Assembly (NCBI RefSeq): GCF_000237925.1
Contig: NW_017385987.1
Span: 2,418,001 to 2,482,000 of the forward strand
Source of the DNA: Schistosoma mansoni
Lineage: Eukaryota; Platyhelminthes; Trematoda; Strigeidida; Schistosomatidae
DNA: 64,000 bases
Direction: 5' to 3'
Positions 37,084 to 49,559 of the stretch are shown here, in pieces. The notes beneath the pieces were generated by a model, which saw only the letters and a list, made by a program, of their open reading frames with translations, searched no databases and was not told the origin of the DNA. A program made the position numbers and the translations under genes. Positions within the stretch are counted from its first letter, which is position 1. Every line of letters starts with the position of its first letter.

Positions 37084-37605
37084 TTTAAGCAAAAATGGAT
37101 AGTAGCTAGGAGTGGTATCCAGGACGAGCGTCTCGTCCTATTTGGAACTTGTCAGCTGGATGTACCTGCATCACTCCGGGACTCGAACCCAGTACCTTTC
37201 GCTTCAAAAGCTATCGCGTTATTCACTCAGCTACTGAGTCCTGACAGCCACTTGCTTGTGCAATGGGATGAAGTTTAAATTCACTTAGTATTGTTTGTGT
37301 GAATCTTCCCATTGATGTTTAGGACTGCAACCGGTCAGTCTCTAATTGGCATATGTACATGCTGTGCGTATGTGAACATCAACTCTGAGATGCAGGTACA
37401 TCCAGCTGACGTGTCCCAGATAGGACGAGACGCGTGTTCCTGATTCCACTGCTAGCCACTATCCATCTTTGCTTACCATGCTTGTGAATTTAGGCTATGT
37501 CGAGGCAATACGCACAGAATGCACATATGGTTAATAAGAGACTGACTAGTTGCAGTCCTAAACATCAATGTGAAGATTCAAACAAACAATACTAAATGAA
37601 TTTAT
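37084..37605. mobile_element. Family A SINE pair, right half of a large inverted repeat
   Basis: 37084-37375 is an antisense copy (ribozyme with CTGACAA/GAGA damage, tRNA-like head, tail). 37376-37605 is a sense ribozyme (CTGACGT, GAGA, damaged) and tail. The right arm 37405-37600 is the near-exact inverse of 35899-36093, including rare variants. Confidence 0.82.
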
Positions 37606-37684
37606 TTTAATTTAATTTCGGTTATTTATTTACTCTAAAGTAGTGGCTAACAAAAAATATATTTATCATTAACTGTTTACCCAA

Positions 37685-37732
37685 TCCTGATGGTGGTCTA
37701 GCTTCAATTGTCTCGTGATCTCAACTATATAA
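37685..37732 (+). mobile_element. Family B SINE tail fragment
   Basis: Only GATGGTGGTCTAGCTTCAAT, the TCGTGATCTCAACTAT end and a few flanking bases remain. Confidence 0.65.
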
Positions 37733-39073
37733 TTTGAAACTATCAAGTCCAACCTTGACATTGTTACTTACACACTCATTTAATTTATGCTATAATTATT
37801 GGAATCTCTTTTTGGTATATGCATTTTTATGATATGATTTTTTTAAAGATGATAAAAATATATGCGAACCAAAACAATAATCATTAGGCGTGGCAAGAAA
37901 TTGAAATGAAATTCAAAGAGAAACCTTAAAATGGTAAGGTTGAAGAATTAAAAAAAGGTAACTGATCAATTTTATCACCGTATTACATTATGATGATATT
38001 CTTAGTTGGCCTATTCCACTTCCTTTTATAAAGGTACAGACATGTTCATAAAAACTACCTTCCATTAAAGGTTCATTAAACTGGCTAACCAATGAAGACC
38101 AAGTAACACTAACTATAATATCCTTGCTAGTGAATCACTTGGAAATCCTACTCTGATTCCTAATAACTAAAAGGGTTAATTTTCTCCCTACTAATTGATT
38201 TCGCCATTCTGAAGTTCAGTAGGACAGAACGATATTGTTTGTACATATATATCGGAAAAACTGGTTGTTCATTATATCAGCGTGGGATTTATTCAACCTA
38301 GTAACATTATGTAATAGACTCTGATGTATATTTAATTAAATGTGTGGGTGTTCATAAACTCTTTTACGAACACACTTTCTTTGGTATATGGTTGTTAATT
38401 TTGTAAATGACTGGGGACGACATTATAAGTTATTGTCTACTTTCGTCTAAATATTAGGAAATCATGTTGTGTAGGATGAAACTAAGTTAGGTGTGGTGAA
38501 AGTGATTCTAAATGTTGGAAATTTATCTTTAATTCGAATTTATTGAAAATTATTCATACTTGAACACTAATTGAATAAAACTACATACATCTTAGGTTTC
38601 TTCACTTCGGTTAGCGTTCGTTTGCTTAAATATAATGAACGTTATACTCACTTCATCAAGTCTTATTATTTTCGTTACATACAATTTATGAGTAATTTAC
38701 TCACAGGTGAAATCCTATCATAATCTAGCACAAATTTAAGATTAACTTCTAAATGAATATATCGTAAATATCTGATTTCTCATTCTCAACTTGTTAAAAA
38801 GTTAGATTTTATTTATGTTCGATGATTTTCTGATCTGATAAAATGTTTAGCTACCAAGGTTTTTAAATACTTATGGTAAAAGTTTTTGCGTTAGTTAATT
38901 ACTTCAATAAAGTTTGATGATGTAGTTTAATAAAGTTTTGAAGCAACTAACTTCACTCTTTTCTTACTGATATGTACTACTTTAGAAATTATACTGATTT
39001 CTTATTAAGCATGCTATATAGCAAACGTAATGTGTTAGCTAATTAGTAAGTTTGATAGGGTTGTATATTGGAT

Positions 39074-39119
<46 letters not shown>

Positions 39120-40809
39120 TTTACTCAAAGCCATTTTACAAACCTGTTCAAACATGCATTCACCCTTCATTCTAATAATGGAGTTATATTGGTTGCTCTG
39201 CATATGAAACTGCAAAAAGACATCAGTGATACCACATACGATAACGTCTACTGCTAATACTAAGCAAATACAATATATATCATAAATCAATTACATCTGA
39301 ATAGGCTCCATATAACCAATGCAATTAACCTATTGTAACTGATAGAGAAAACATACATTCCTCACATATATCAACTGTGTTCTTATTTCTTGTTACTATG
39401 TTTATTTCAAGAAGGCAAGTTTCAACATGTTTGTTAAAAGATGTCAGGTTTTGCTGAAATTCTATATTATTTTACACATAATGTTCATTGTAATGTAAAG
39501 TTGTTTATTTGAGTGAATATCTTATGGTGAATAAGATTCTGATCAATAATACTGTGAAAACATAACAATGATAATTAAATAATTTATAATGAATTTTCTT
39601 GACAATTTATGATGTTATTACATTAACACAGTATTTTAGCCAGAAAAAAAACAAGCAATAAAATAAATTGGAGTTGATTCCCAACGATTTCAAGCAGTTA
39701 CTACCTTTAGTCACCCGATAGTGTAGTAAGCACATGAACAATAAATATACAAACTTAAAAAAAATAATGATGCTAACGATTATCGTTGATACTCTGTTCA
39801 TTAACAATAATAATAGTATGCACTTTCCGATAGAAATATTGTTAACATAACAGTTGATTTAATACATGTGTAATCAGTCCCAGAGACTGTTACTGAAAAA
39901 AAAGGTAATTAACAGATTATTTTCCAGACGAGCTAATTCATACTGCACCGAAAAGCTATGACCAGAAAAGATCATTATATGGGGAGTGAAAAATTATCCA
40001 CATTTATCAACATCAAAATATAGGACATATTATCTTACAATTAAACAAGTTTTGGAAATATGTACCATTGAATTCTAACTCAGTGGAGTAGAATGACAAT
40101 GCTCAACATCAAGATCGAATTTCTTGGGTTTAAGCCGATGTCGGCTGAAATAGTAGAAAGACCAAAACAGAAATGAGACAATCGTTCATTGTTTTTTAGT
40201 TTTCAGTAGCCCTTCAACGATAGTAGTTCGCGATGAAATCTATCTTCTCACGGAGTTAAATTTCGGAAAGCACATAACGGGATAACTAGAATATTGTTTA
40301 ATTATATTTTTGTTTGAAGATTCAACTGGGTGAAAATAGGAAGGAAATGTTTTTCTATTTAGTTGATATAAAATTCTATTCCATTATCTGATCAATTATC
40401 ATAAGTAACGAGGAAATAACAAAATCATTCTCTTTTAGCAAACATTGATTTTAATCGGTCTATGTATGACCACCTTGACTTTTCAGCACAGCATAATAAT
40501 AGAATTTAACAATATCCTGTTGTTTCATGCATATAGTTCGAACGAGATCAGTTATATTGGTGTGAAAAATGGAGAAATGTCTTTCAAAAACAAACAGAAG
40601 GGAATGGCTGCTGCTTCAAGCATTTTTAACCACTTATATCTGAAAATTAGTCACTTTCAAATCCGTTTCACTATCCATTTGTAAAGTAGATAAAGGATCT
40701 AATTAATAACAAAAGTAGTTTCAAAAGCCTAGTATATAGAAAGATATCCCTAAACAAACGATTTATCAAACTTACAGGTACATCGTAAGTATCTGGTTGT
40801 GAAAACCGT
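37733..40809. other. Intronic, only an AT microsatellite
   Basis: Open frames at 39039-39290 and 39072-39257 are read through the AT run and are not genes. Confidence 0.6.
39077..39116. repeat. (AT)n microsatellite
   Basis: 20 AT units. Confidence 0.97.
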
Positions 40810-41045
40810 TGAATTTTGTTGGAATCGTGAGTTAATCAGTGTTAGATCACCATTGAAAACCTGAAAGCACTGGACTTCTCAGTAGTCTTTTCACGACCCC
40901 AAACGCGGGAATCGACCTCAGAACCCTCGGTTTTGCGCAAAGACGCTTGATCTCTTAACCACTGAGCCGGTGATAGCATCTAACTCCAATCAATCCTCAA
41001 TATTGCGTGACCATTTTTGATTGTCTTTGGGGGCTAACTGATTTT
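40810..41045 (-). mobile_element. Family B SINE with ribozyme deletion
   Basis: Antisense tail (ATTGAAAACCTGAAAGC), then a deletion removing most of the ribozyme (ACTGGACTTCTCAGTAG), then the tRNA-like head with A-box-like TGGTTAAGAGA and part of the 5' unit. Confidence 0.72.
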
Positions 41046-43584
41046 TTATCAATGTTTTAAACAAAATGTCTTCTGGTCAGCAGGAACGAGAGGATAGAAC
41101 CAATGGAAGTGATAATGAGCATTAATGGACATTTGAAAATAATGATGTATTTAAAAGGCATAGAATTTATTGATATTTAATGAAGATTCTAAAAGCAGTA
41201 ATGAACACCATCTTGTTGGTCATTCGCTTGATGATGTTTTTGAGGGTAGAATAAGCTCAGGCTGTTCAGATTTTATTCTATTGTCAAGAGCTTGTGGATG
41301 ATAGTGAAATTGAAATCTAAGTAACAAATCAAACTCATTACCAGATAAATTTATGAGCAAGACATTAGTTCGTAAACCATTTCTAGATTTCTTTAAAAAT
41401 AGTCATAAACCTGTTCATTCTTGAACAAAAGCGTGAATTACTACATCACCTGATTGATAAAGGAACATGAAAATACTAAACAACCGCGTAGTGCGAAACT
41501 TCTGAAGTAGACGTAATTTGATTTTATCTATTAACTAATCAGGAATGTGGATTATAAATAATTTTATTAATAAAGTTAATGAGGTGAAGTTCAGGATGTA
41601 ACACAAGATGCTACTTGGGAACTCAGTAACCCTGATTTCTAATAAATATACAGTTCTGGTACCGTATTCTTTTTAGTTGTAAGATTTGAAGGATCTAAAG
41701 AATCGTAATGAAAATGGTGTTTCTTAGATGAACTTCCCCTAACTATGGCATGTGATTTTCACATTATTATGTTTTTTGTGTTAGATGTTTATAATACCAC
41801 AACAACGTAATCCTCATTCTTAACTGAATATCTTCATTATTTCAGAAATTAAACTTTTAGAATTATAGGATTTGATTAATAACCCTTTACCTATTGCAAA
41901 AGAGTATATATATATATAATCTTTCCAGTATTACATCCGTTTTTCGTTGACAAACAAACTACTAACATATATCTCTTTTCAGTCAATAAAGAAATGAAAT
42001 TTCAAAATGAATTTGTGAAATGTTAAGTTGCCGACAGATGTTTGTTGTTTGCTCATGACTAACAATTTGTTAAAACTCTCATTTGGTCACTACTAGGTGG
42101 TACTTTTTTAGTAAACAGATAGTTCATTTCAAATCACAAAAATTTGAAAACTATATCATATTTAGTTTTTTAATCGTTATTTGTTCATTTTAACAAATGT
42201 TATCGATAATATGAGGTCTTTTATAATTTTTTAGAAGATTGGAACTACAGGTTGATAACGGTAAAACTGATGGGAAGCTGGTTTTACCTTATCTTAAGAC
42301 TATTTAATATTAATCACCTTTGATGGCTGTAAATCATCTCATATGTCTTAGCCTTCACAGAACAAATGTTATCTGAAATATCTTGGAACTCTTAGTTTGT
42401 ACGTGATAATAGTTTTGCTCGCTAACTGATAATGAATCCTCATGATAAAATGAGACGTTTAGAATGAACAGAATCAAGCCCATAGCTCATTGATCATTGA
42501 CAAAAAATACTTTCTACCCGAAGGATTCACTGCTAGCCAAAAACAATCGTTGGATAAATTGTAAGATTTATGACTAGCTGTTATTTGAATGCAAATGTAG
42601 AGACAAGTTGAACTCAAATGGTGAACTGTTCACTACTGAAACAGTGACATCACTGTGAAGAACTTCATGTTGAGGTTGCCCCCAGCCGCGGTATAAGTGA
42701 TGAATATTACTGCTATCAAGAGGCTAGTATAATTAGCATTAGTTTATTTTATACAAACATTTTTAATGTGGAGTATTGATAAATCATGGATATCCGGGTG
42801 AAAACTTCTCAGAAACTTTACTCGTTTGTGCAGGAACTGCCGATTGAGCTATTTTACAACTAGGCAATAAATAACATACTAGCCTAAACAAAACTTGGTG
42901 ACGGCTAATAATTTATATTCAGCTTTATTCCCTTTTAGCTATGGGAAGCAAGTTCCCATCTTCACATCTTACACAAATACTTGTGTCCAATAAGCATATT
43001 TTATTGTCTTTCACTATTTGCGTGATTAACGTTTTTTGTGATGACTACACGACTGTCTGAAACTGTTTAATTTATTCTTATGAACATGAATATTTCAATA
43101 TAATCCTTCAATCTGCAATAAACTGACGTACCGAAAATTCGACAAATGGGTTAATTGATTATAGTGAACTGATAGAGTAGCTAATTTAACATAAGTGTTC
43201 AGCTTACATTTTAATAATACGATAAAAAAGCAAAATAATGATATGCGAATTGTTCAGAGTAGATAGATAGTAATAAACTTAGAACACAGAGTGGTACGTA
43301 GGCGCCATAAACGTAAGGATCTTCTCATCTTCTCTCTCTCTCCTGCCTTATATATGATTCGGTACGGGGACCCAGACCATTGTATACAATAAAAAACATT
43401 CTGAATAGTAAAATCGGTTGACTTTAAATTAAACAAAGGCTGAAACGTGACCTGTTGTGCGGTAGAACACAACTTGATTGCAGTCATTGAATGTCTCTGT
43501 GAAAGATAGGTACAGATGGTAGAAATGAAAACACTAAACTGTTTGAAGAACGTCTGATATCAAATAACATGACGAAATAGCTTT
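41046..43584. other. Intronic, no certain feature
   Basis: A CT-rich patch near 43.33 kb and a 77-codon minus frame at 43254-43487 are not recognised. Confidence 0.55.
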
Positions 43585-43830
43585 ATTAAAAATGGACACC
43601 AACAATGTTGGATGTCAACTCAATGTTCTAGATTTTAAAAGTTCTCGCGCGAGACAATAGGTCCTGGGTTCGAGTCACACGTGTAGGATCGTGGATGCAC
43701 ACTTCTGAGTCACTTACTAGGACAGAATGGCCGTCCAGTGCTTCCAGGTTTTTAGTGGTGGTCTAGCTTAGATCGACTTATGATTTCAACTGTGAAAATA
43801 CTACAATCTACACAAATCCCCATGAAGACT
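43585..43830 (+). mobile_element. Family B SINE with broken ribozyme
   Basis: GCGCGAGACAATAGGTCCTG, then B box GGTTCGAGTCACAC, GGATCGTGGATG, a ribozyme with a damaged core (CTTCTGAGTCAC and GACAGAATGG), an intact GTCCAGTGC site and the tail to CTACACAAATCCCC. Confidence 0.78.
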
Positions 43831-45967
43831 ATTCAATTGCAGTGTTCAGTTAATTAGAAAATTCGCTTATTGCTAAATTAAAGAAGTTAGACAAACGAAA
43901 TGAATCCCTTTGCATTGGTAAAGGTCAGTCAACAAAGTGATTACAGTACTATTAGTTTTTACTCATACCTAGAATTATGTGAATAGATAATAACATAAGC
44001 TGTAAATCTTTTTGTAATGCATTAAAATTTTATTGTAGTTTATCAAATGTCCTTTTTAATGTGTTCAATTTCTAATTTAACATTCATATTGATAAATGAA
44101 GTTGTAAGATCACCATTATTCGCATTTTGTATAAGTGCCAAGGCATATAAAAAAGCAGAAATCTTTTGAAGAAACTGTAAAAATTAAGTATTTGTGTTTG
44201 TGTGAATCTTGATTTTGCATTTTGTAATCCTGATACACAAAATTGTGATTTTCCTTGAAAAGGGGATAAAGATAAAGCTATTCAAGAAATGTAATTAGTA
44301 AGCAGTATGATCAGAGGTATGGATATTTTTACACAATATATACATAACAATAATGAAGATTACATACTACATATATGGGGGATATTAACCACTATTTATT
44401 TTTCGTTTACTCTATTACTGACTAGTAAAGAATATCATCAATCTCACTATACTAATCGATTTTATTACAGTTTTGACTTTGCTCATTTATAAAAGTTAAT
44501 ACCAAAAGAATCAACCGACTTTGACAAATTAACAACCAAGTTTATTGCTACAGCTGAACGAAAACAAACTTTCTAAAAGACCGGTATAATATATGTAGAA
44601 TGATTTACACTGAATCATTCACAAGTCGTATCGAAAACAAAAATGGCATTCCAAGTTGTTAGATTTTGTAAAATTATTATTTAAACATGATCTGAACAAG
44701 TAAAACAGTTCAATCAATTCATAAATATTGTATCGAAATAATTGAAATCAGGAAAATCTCTCTTTCAACTAAAAGTCGATTTTTTTTAGTGTCAAGCAAA
44801 AGCACACTAACCCAATATGACATAAATTAACCAACTGATATACTGAATGCCGTTATTCATATAGTTTTATAGCTATACAAGCAGTGTTATGTACTTATTA
44901 TTGTCATATGAAATGTTTATTTACTTTTCAAGGTCAACTAAGGCAGTGAATTTAACATTTTTGAGGTAATATAAAAGCATTAGGTTGTCATGTTTACTTG
45001 CTGAAACAATAAAGATCTTCAAACGTCAAAGTGTTTTATGTGACCTCATTTTTGTTAAAATAAATTGATGATACTATTAAGATTATTACGGTTGCATTAG
45101 TGCCAATCGACTGTTTATAGGCAATTGGATCATCCATTTATTGAACAACTGGTGTAATACTTAAGGTTCAACACTTAGAACATTTAACTTGAAAGCCACT
45201 ACTATTATTACTGAACCAGTCAAGAGAAATACTGCTAATAACATTGAAGAGTTCCTGTAATTCTGATAATATAATTCTATGAGAGCATAACATATCTCTA
45301 GGTCAGATTTCAATGTATTAAAAGCCAAGTTTTATTATAAATGATTCGAATTTCGGAAAATAAATGAATATTTACTATTTTTGTTTTAGTCATAGGATTT
45401 GAAAAGAACAACCAAATAAATCTGTCCCAAGTGTTATTGAGTAGATAAGACTTTCAACTAGACTTTCTTTTTATATTCTAAGTTTTTGAAATATTTTTAA
45501 GTTAAATGACATGATATAAATAGATCACAAAACTGAAAAAGTAACTGTATTACGTAATAATTCTGTATGAGAGAAGAGATAATGTTACTGTGTCTGGGGA
45601 CTACAATATGCCATGTGAGGTAAAAAAATAAATATAATTTTAAAAGTAATATTAAAACTTAGATGATTAATAGAATGATCTTCAAAAGAAAATACGTTCC
45701 GATTGCTGTTATAATGACTGATTTATTAAAATAACGGAAAACTCCACATAATAGTGAATTTATGGAATCTTTGTTAGATAATTTAATGATACAGCATGCC
45801 AATTGGGATGATAAAAAAGTCCCTTCGTAAAGAGACTCAAAAATATGAAAGGTATTTCAACAGAGAAAAAGACGACCCTAAATTTCTATGTTAACAATTA
45901 GCAAACAATCTAATCTGTCTTATCTTGGTGAGTTTAGTCAGAATTTCAAATATCTATATTATTTAGT
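43831..45967. other. Intronic, no feature seen
   Basis: AT-rich. Confidence 0.6.
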
Positions 45968-46530
45968 GAGTTCCCGACCGTTGCTACTACCTTGAAGTGG
46001 TGGTCGGGCTTGCCTATCGTGATGAACCAATCGAGCTGTACTGACTGGAACAATCGTTCCTCAAGGTCCTACCATGCCAGACAGGTCGGTTGAAGAGCGG
46101 TAAGACTAGAAGTAGCAAACCCAAGGTCCGAAGGTGAAGTCGTACTGCTGACTGTACAGAGGTGTAACGGCAGTAAGGTGTTTCCTTCAGACAACCAGCA
46201 TGACAGCGATGCTGCCTTCCCACAAGGAGGGGTGGGGTTAGAAAACGTCGACCCTAAAAATGCACACCTCGCCTTATCCCACGGATATCCGTCTCTGGCG
46301 GTAAGGTCCCAACAAGTACAGAGCTAACACAAAAATTACCCACAAAATGGTCGTGTGTGACCGACCTCAAGCAGTTGCCCCTTGGACACTGCGATCACAC
46401 TCCCATGTCATTAAGACCACTTCTAGTTCAATTTCCTTTTCAGGTACGTCTATAAGAACCCTTCCACGGTGTGGGCAACCGGGAAGTCATAACCGCCTTC
46501 ATACCTCTAACAGCACTCAAGATTTAATGA
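45968..46530 (+). repeat. GC-rich interspersed repeat, probable retrotransposon leader
   Basis: A block clearly richer in G+C than its surroundings, starting with a CCCGACC ... GGTCGGG hairpin and ending near 46530. The plus frame 46347-46535 is open (63 codons, start with CDRPQAVAPWTLRSHSHV) and could be the beginning of a LINE ORF. No endonuclease or reverse transcriptase motif. It resembles 5' regions of schistosome non-LTR elements, but I cannot name the family. Confidence 0.5.
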
Positions 46531-46854
46531 GTTTATAAATATCGAACACTTTGCGTTTTGATAATATCGAAATTCATTTTAATTTAAACTTTTTCTTGAT
46601 AAAACATTAAGATCTCTATGATACACAATGGTGTTTATGCAAATAATTTTTATAAAAGGTGGTGGACCTATATTAAATTGCTTGATCATCCTTTTTCAGA
46701 GGAAAATAAGCCTTTATTCAAGTGATAAATAAAGACTGAGAATTCGAATGTTTCATGATAGATAGGATTAAATATACTGCAAAGGTTTATAATCACGGTA
46801 CAAGTTAGATAAAAAGTAGTTTACAGAAAAAATATATAGAAATGGTTATTTTTT

Positions 46855-46860
46855 ACTTAC
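46855..46860 (-). promoter_or_regulatory. Splice donor of the upstream exon
   Basis: GTAAGT read on the minus strand directly after the last coding base. Without splicing, the frame would stop two codons later. Confidence 0.75.
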
Positions 46861-47641
46861 TGACAGGCAATGCTCGATGATATATTTGTTGTGATTGCAT
46901 TAAAGGTATTGGTATGTATAGACAATAAGCCATAATCAAATGCAAAACAACACAATATGGCAAAAAGTTCCTTTTAAATCGTTGCCATAATAAGTCGAAG
47001 CTACGTTTAAAAGATAAATGCAAATAATTATCATTATTAATTAAACGTTGACTGGTAGATGTGTTATTAGGATTGTTAGTTGCATAAGAGTTAAATAAAT
47101 TTTGATTAACTCCACTACGTCCTGACCATGTGTCATAATTAGGACCAGGTAGAACATCATCTGGTCCAATAGCTGAAGCATGATCATCATCACCTGGATT
47201 GTAACCATTTCGACTTAATGTTTTCATCATATTCCCATTACCGTTTGTTGAGTTAGGATACATACAGTTTTGATGATCTGTCATTGAAGTTAACTTCATC
47301 ATAGGTAGTTCAGATTTCCAAGTACATGTTGAACTTAATAAATGTAAATTGTTTGTATCTCTACCAATCTGAGTTCCTTCGTTAGCATAATTTGTTGTAC
47401 GTATCAAACTGCAGAATAGAAATAAACAGAAACATGTCAATGTTGTGATAAGCATTGCCAAAGTGAAATTCATACATGACTGATCCCAAGCACCACCAAA
47501 TTTAGCGTCAAATGCTTGTGTTTTAAAAGCTAAATAACGATTAATTCCAACATATATGAGAAATATATGTAGCACTGTGATTAATATTGTGTTCCATGCA
47601 CGCCATAATTTATCACAATTCGTTCCATTCCCGTAAACCAT
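46861..47641 (-). CDS. Tincar-like multipass membrane protein, upstream exon
   Basis: This exon encodes the first part of an eight-pass membrane protein that I identify tentatively as a Tincar homologue; in Drosophila, Tincar is an eight-pass protein linked to heart and eye development. Counting from the ATG at 47641, hydrophobic segments lie at about residues 17-40, 57-80 and 226-248. Between the second and third is a polar Asn/Ser/Gly/Asp-rich loop of about 145 residues. The exon ends at 46861 in a consensus donor (GTAAGT), leaving one base of a split codon. The start is uncertain. The frame is open back to 47689, TTG codons precede the ATG, and possible AG acceptors lie just upstream. I chose the ATG because it has A at -3; a preceding exon remains possible. 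The exon is clear from its length and hydrophobic pattern in AT-rich DNA. The family name rests on topology and recalled character, not on a search. Confidence 0.75.
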
Positions 47642-47689
47642 ATTGAATTTCAACGTAGAACTGGTTAACTTGTCATAAACATACGGAAA

Positions 47690-48483
47690 TCAAATATTCT
47701 TTTCTTTTCTTTTTGATGATACATAAACTAAAACATATTGAACTAATTAGTAAAACTTGATAATTCTGAATGCCGGATACAAGTCACTGAAGTATCAAGT
47801 TTCTGCCATTCATGATTGTATAATTAATAGGAATTGTGTAAAATGGTTCATAAATTTCAATCTATGTAGATAGATGAATGAAACTACTAAAATAGGGTCG
47901 AGTATATTTTGATAATTAGTTATTTTCAAAACCTAAGACAGGTTACACGTGCACGCGAATTTTAAGAAATCTGATTGGTTTAGCGAGTCAGCCAATTACT
48001 TTACAGAATGGACATTATTATTATTACTATTGTTGTTAATTGTCACTCTCGTCTCAATGCTTCAGATAAATAGTAATGACCTTGGCCTAATTAAAGCAAA
48101 ATAATTAGAAAATACATGTATCTCAACGATGTAGATTGGATTGTCAGTAAAGTAAATTAAATCGTAATTATGACCAATGATAAAGTCATTCCTGTTATGA
48201 TTTGTAAAACACATTATTTTTCTGCTAGACGAACCCTCAATTATATACATGGTCAACAATAAATCCGTTTAAGGTAGATGCAAGCTTTAAAAAAAAGAAA
48301 CAAGGTGATCACCATTAGTATCAAGAAAAGTTTAGGTTAAAAATTATAATGTGGCATATGTTTACAGTCAGTAATAAATAATGACTCGAATCACCATCAG
48401 ATTATTAATGTTATCCTCAAATCTGTTACGTTTCAAATACAACGAGAGTGAATTTTCTTAAGTAAAATGAACAATAAAATATG
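47690..48483. other. Upstream of the first recognised exon, no feature seen
   Basis: Either an upstream intron or the 5' flank of the host gene; no promoter motif is convincing. Confidence 0.5.
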
Positions 48484-48695
48484 GTAAGCAAAGATGGATA
48501 GTGGCTAGCAGTGGAATCCAGGACGCGCGTTTCGTCCTATTTGGGACTCGTCAGCTGGATGTACCTGCATCTCAGAGTTGATGTTCGAGGCAATACGCAC
48601 AGTATGCACATATGCCAATTAGAGACTGACCAGTTGGAGTCCTGAAAACATCAATGGGAAGATCCGAACAAACAATACTAAGTAAATTTGAACAA
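48484..48695. mobile_element. Family A SINE with intact ribozyme, tRNA-like head deleted
   Basis: Minus-strand ribozyme 48560-48516, then a junction (GATGTTCGAGGCAATACGC near 48585) straight into the plus-strand tail. The tRNA-like head is missing. Confidence 0.83.
48516..48560 (-). ncRNA. Hammerhead ribozyme, family A, fully intact
   Basis: Minus strand: ATCCAG / CTGACGA (48554-48548) / GTCCCAAATAGGAC / GAAA (48533-48530) / CGCGC / GTC (48524-48522) / CTGGAT. Stem I is perfect, stem II has at least four pairs and stem III is the short self-complementary GCGC helix typical of this family. Best ribozyme in the window. Confidence 0.85.
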
Positions 48696-49131
48696 TAAAA
48701 CAGTTTGGTCATTTTAACTTATAAAAAAATAGATGTTTAGAATATTTTTGGCAACGGAATTATCATTTAAAGTATTAGGTTGAGGTCAGACTCTTTGAAT
48801 TTGATATCATGTGTTAAATTTTAGTCCGGTGACTTGCCACACATGAGAAATGAATAGCCATGTGGTTCACATGGATGATTAGTAGTATTTCAACAAATGT
48901 TTTTTCTTGGACCAAGTAGAACTTTACTTATTATAATCAAAACTCTTGTAAATCACCAACTGATTTTAGTCAAAACAAGTTGATCACAAATGGACACAAT
49001 TAGATCACTTTCAATATGATTGATATGTTATTGAAGGCCTAGAATAAATATTGAATATAAGATAATGAACGAGCAGGTATGTCTATCATATATTATAGGA
49101 TTAAGGAGATTGGGTTATTAGAACAACACAT

Positions 49132-49174
49132 GTAAGCGAACAATTGTTTTCAATCAGATCGTCATCAGGCTTTA
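49132..49174 (-). ncRNA. Hammerhead ribozyme, Penelope type, copy 1
   Basis: Minus strand: AAGC, core CTGATGA (49168-49162), a short stem II, GAAA (49151-49148), a palindromic stem III (ACAATTGT), then TTC and GCTT. The AAGC/GCTT pair closes stem I; predicted cleavage is after TTC. The base pair next to the core in stem II is a C/U mismatch in this copy. Confidence 0.65.
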
Positions 49175-49559
49175 CTCTAATATACATGAATATTTATGCG
49201 AAAATTTCAGACCAATCAAGGTTATTTGAGCCAATAATCACAATGAAATAGAATACATCACCGAGCATAATAGGTAAAAGTACACGTTGATGGTGGGAAC
49301 ACAGGTGTACTGATAGTAGTAAGAATATTAAATTACGATAACAAAAGTTTTATCAATAGTTAAACATAGAAAATAGGAGGTCAAACGTGGGTAAATAGAC
49401 TAGAATAGTAATCACAAAACATTAAAATCATTACGTAGTGAGAGGTATGTAAGTAATTAGATAGTGAAGAATACAAACGGAAAGAGGTAGAAAATTACAA
49501 ACAAATGATAGCGAAATTAAAAATAAAATTTAAAAATAATAGTAATGTCATTTGTTAAG

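Larger units (their letters stand above)
7838..46860 (-). other. 39-kb intron of the Tincar-like gene (inferred)
   Basis: The interval is bounded by a GTAAGT donor (46860-46855) and a CAG acceptor (7840-7838) on the minus strand, with matching codon phase. It holds most of the repeats listed here. I cannot exclude small exons inside it, but any such exon would have to be a multiple of three in length to keep the phase. Confidence 0.65.

Noticed and set aside
39039-39290. Frames with poly-IY peptides on both strands
   Set aside because: Translations of an AT microsatellite.
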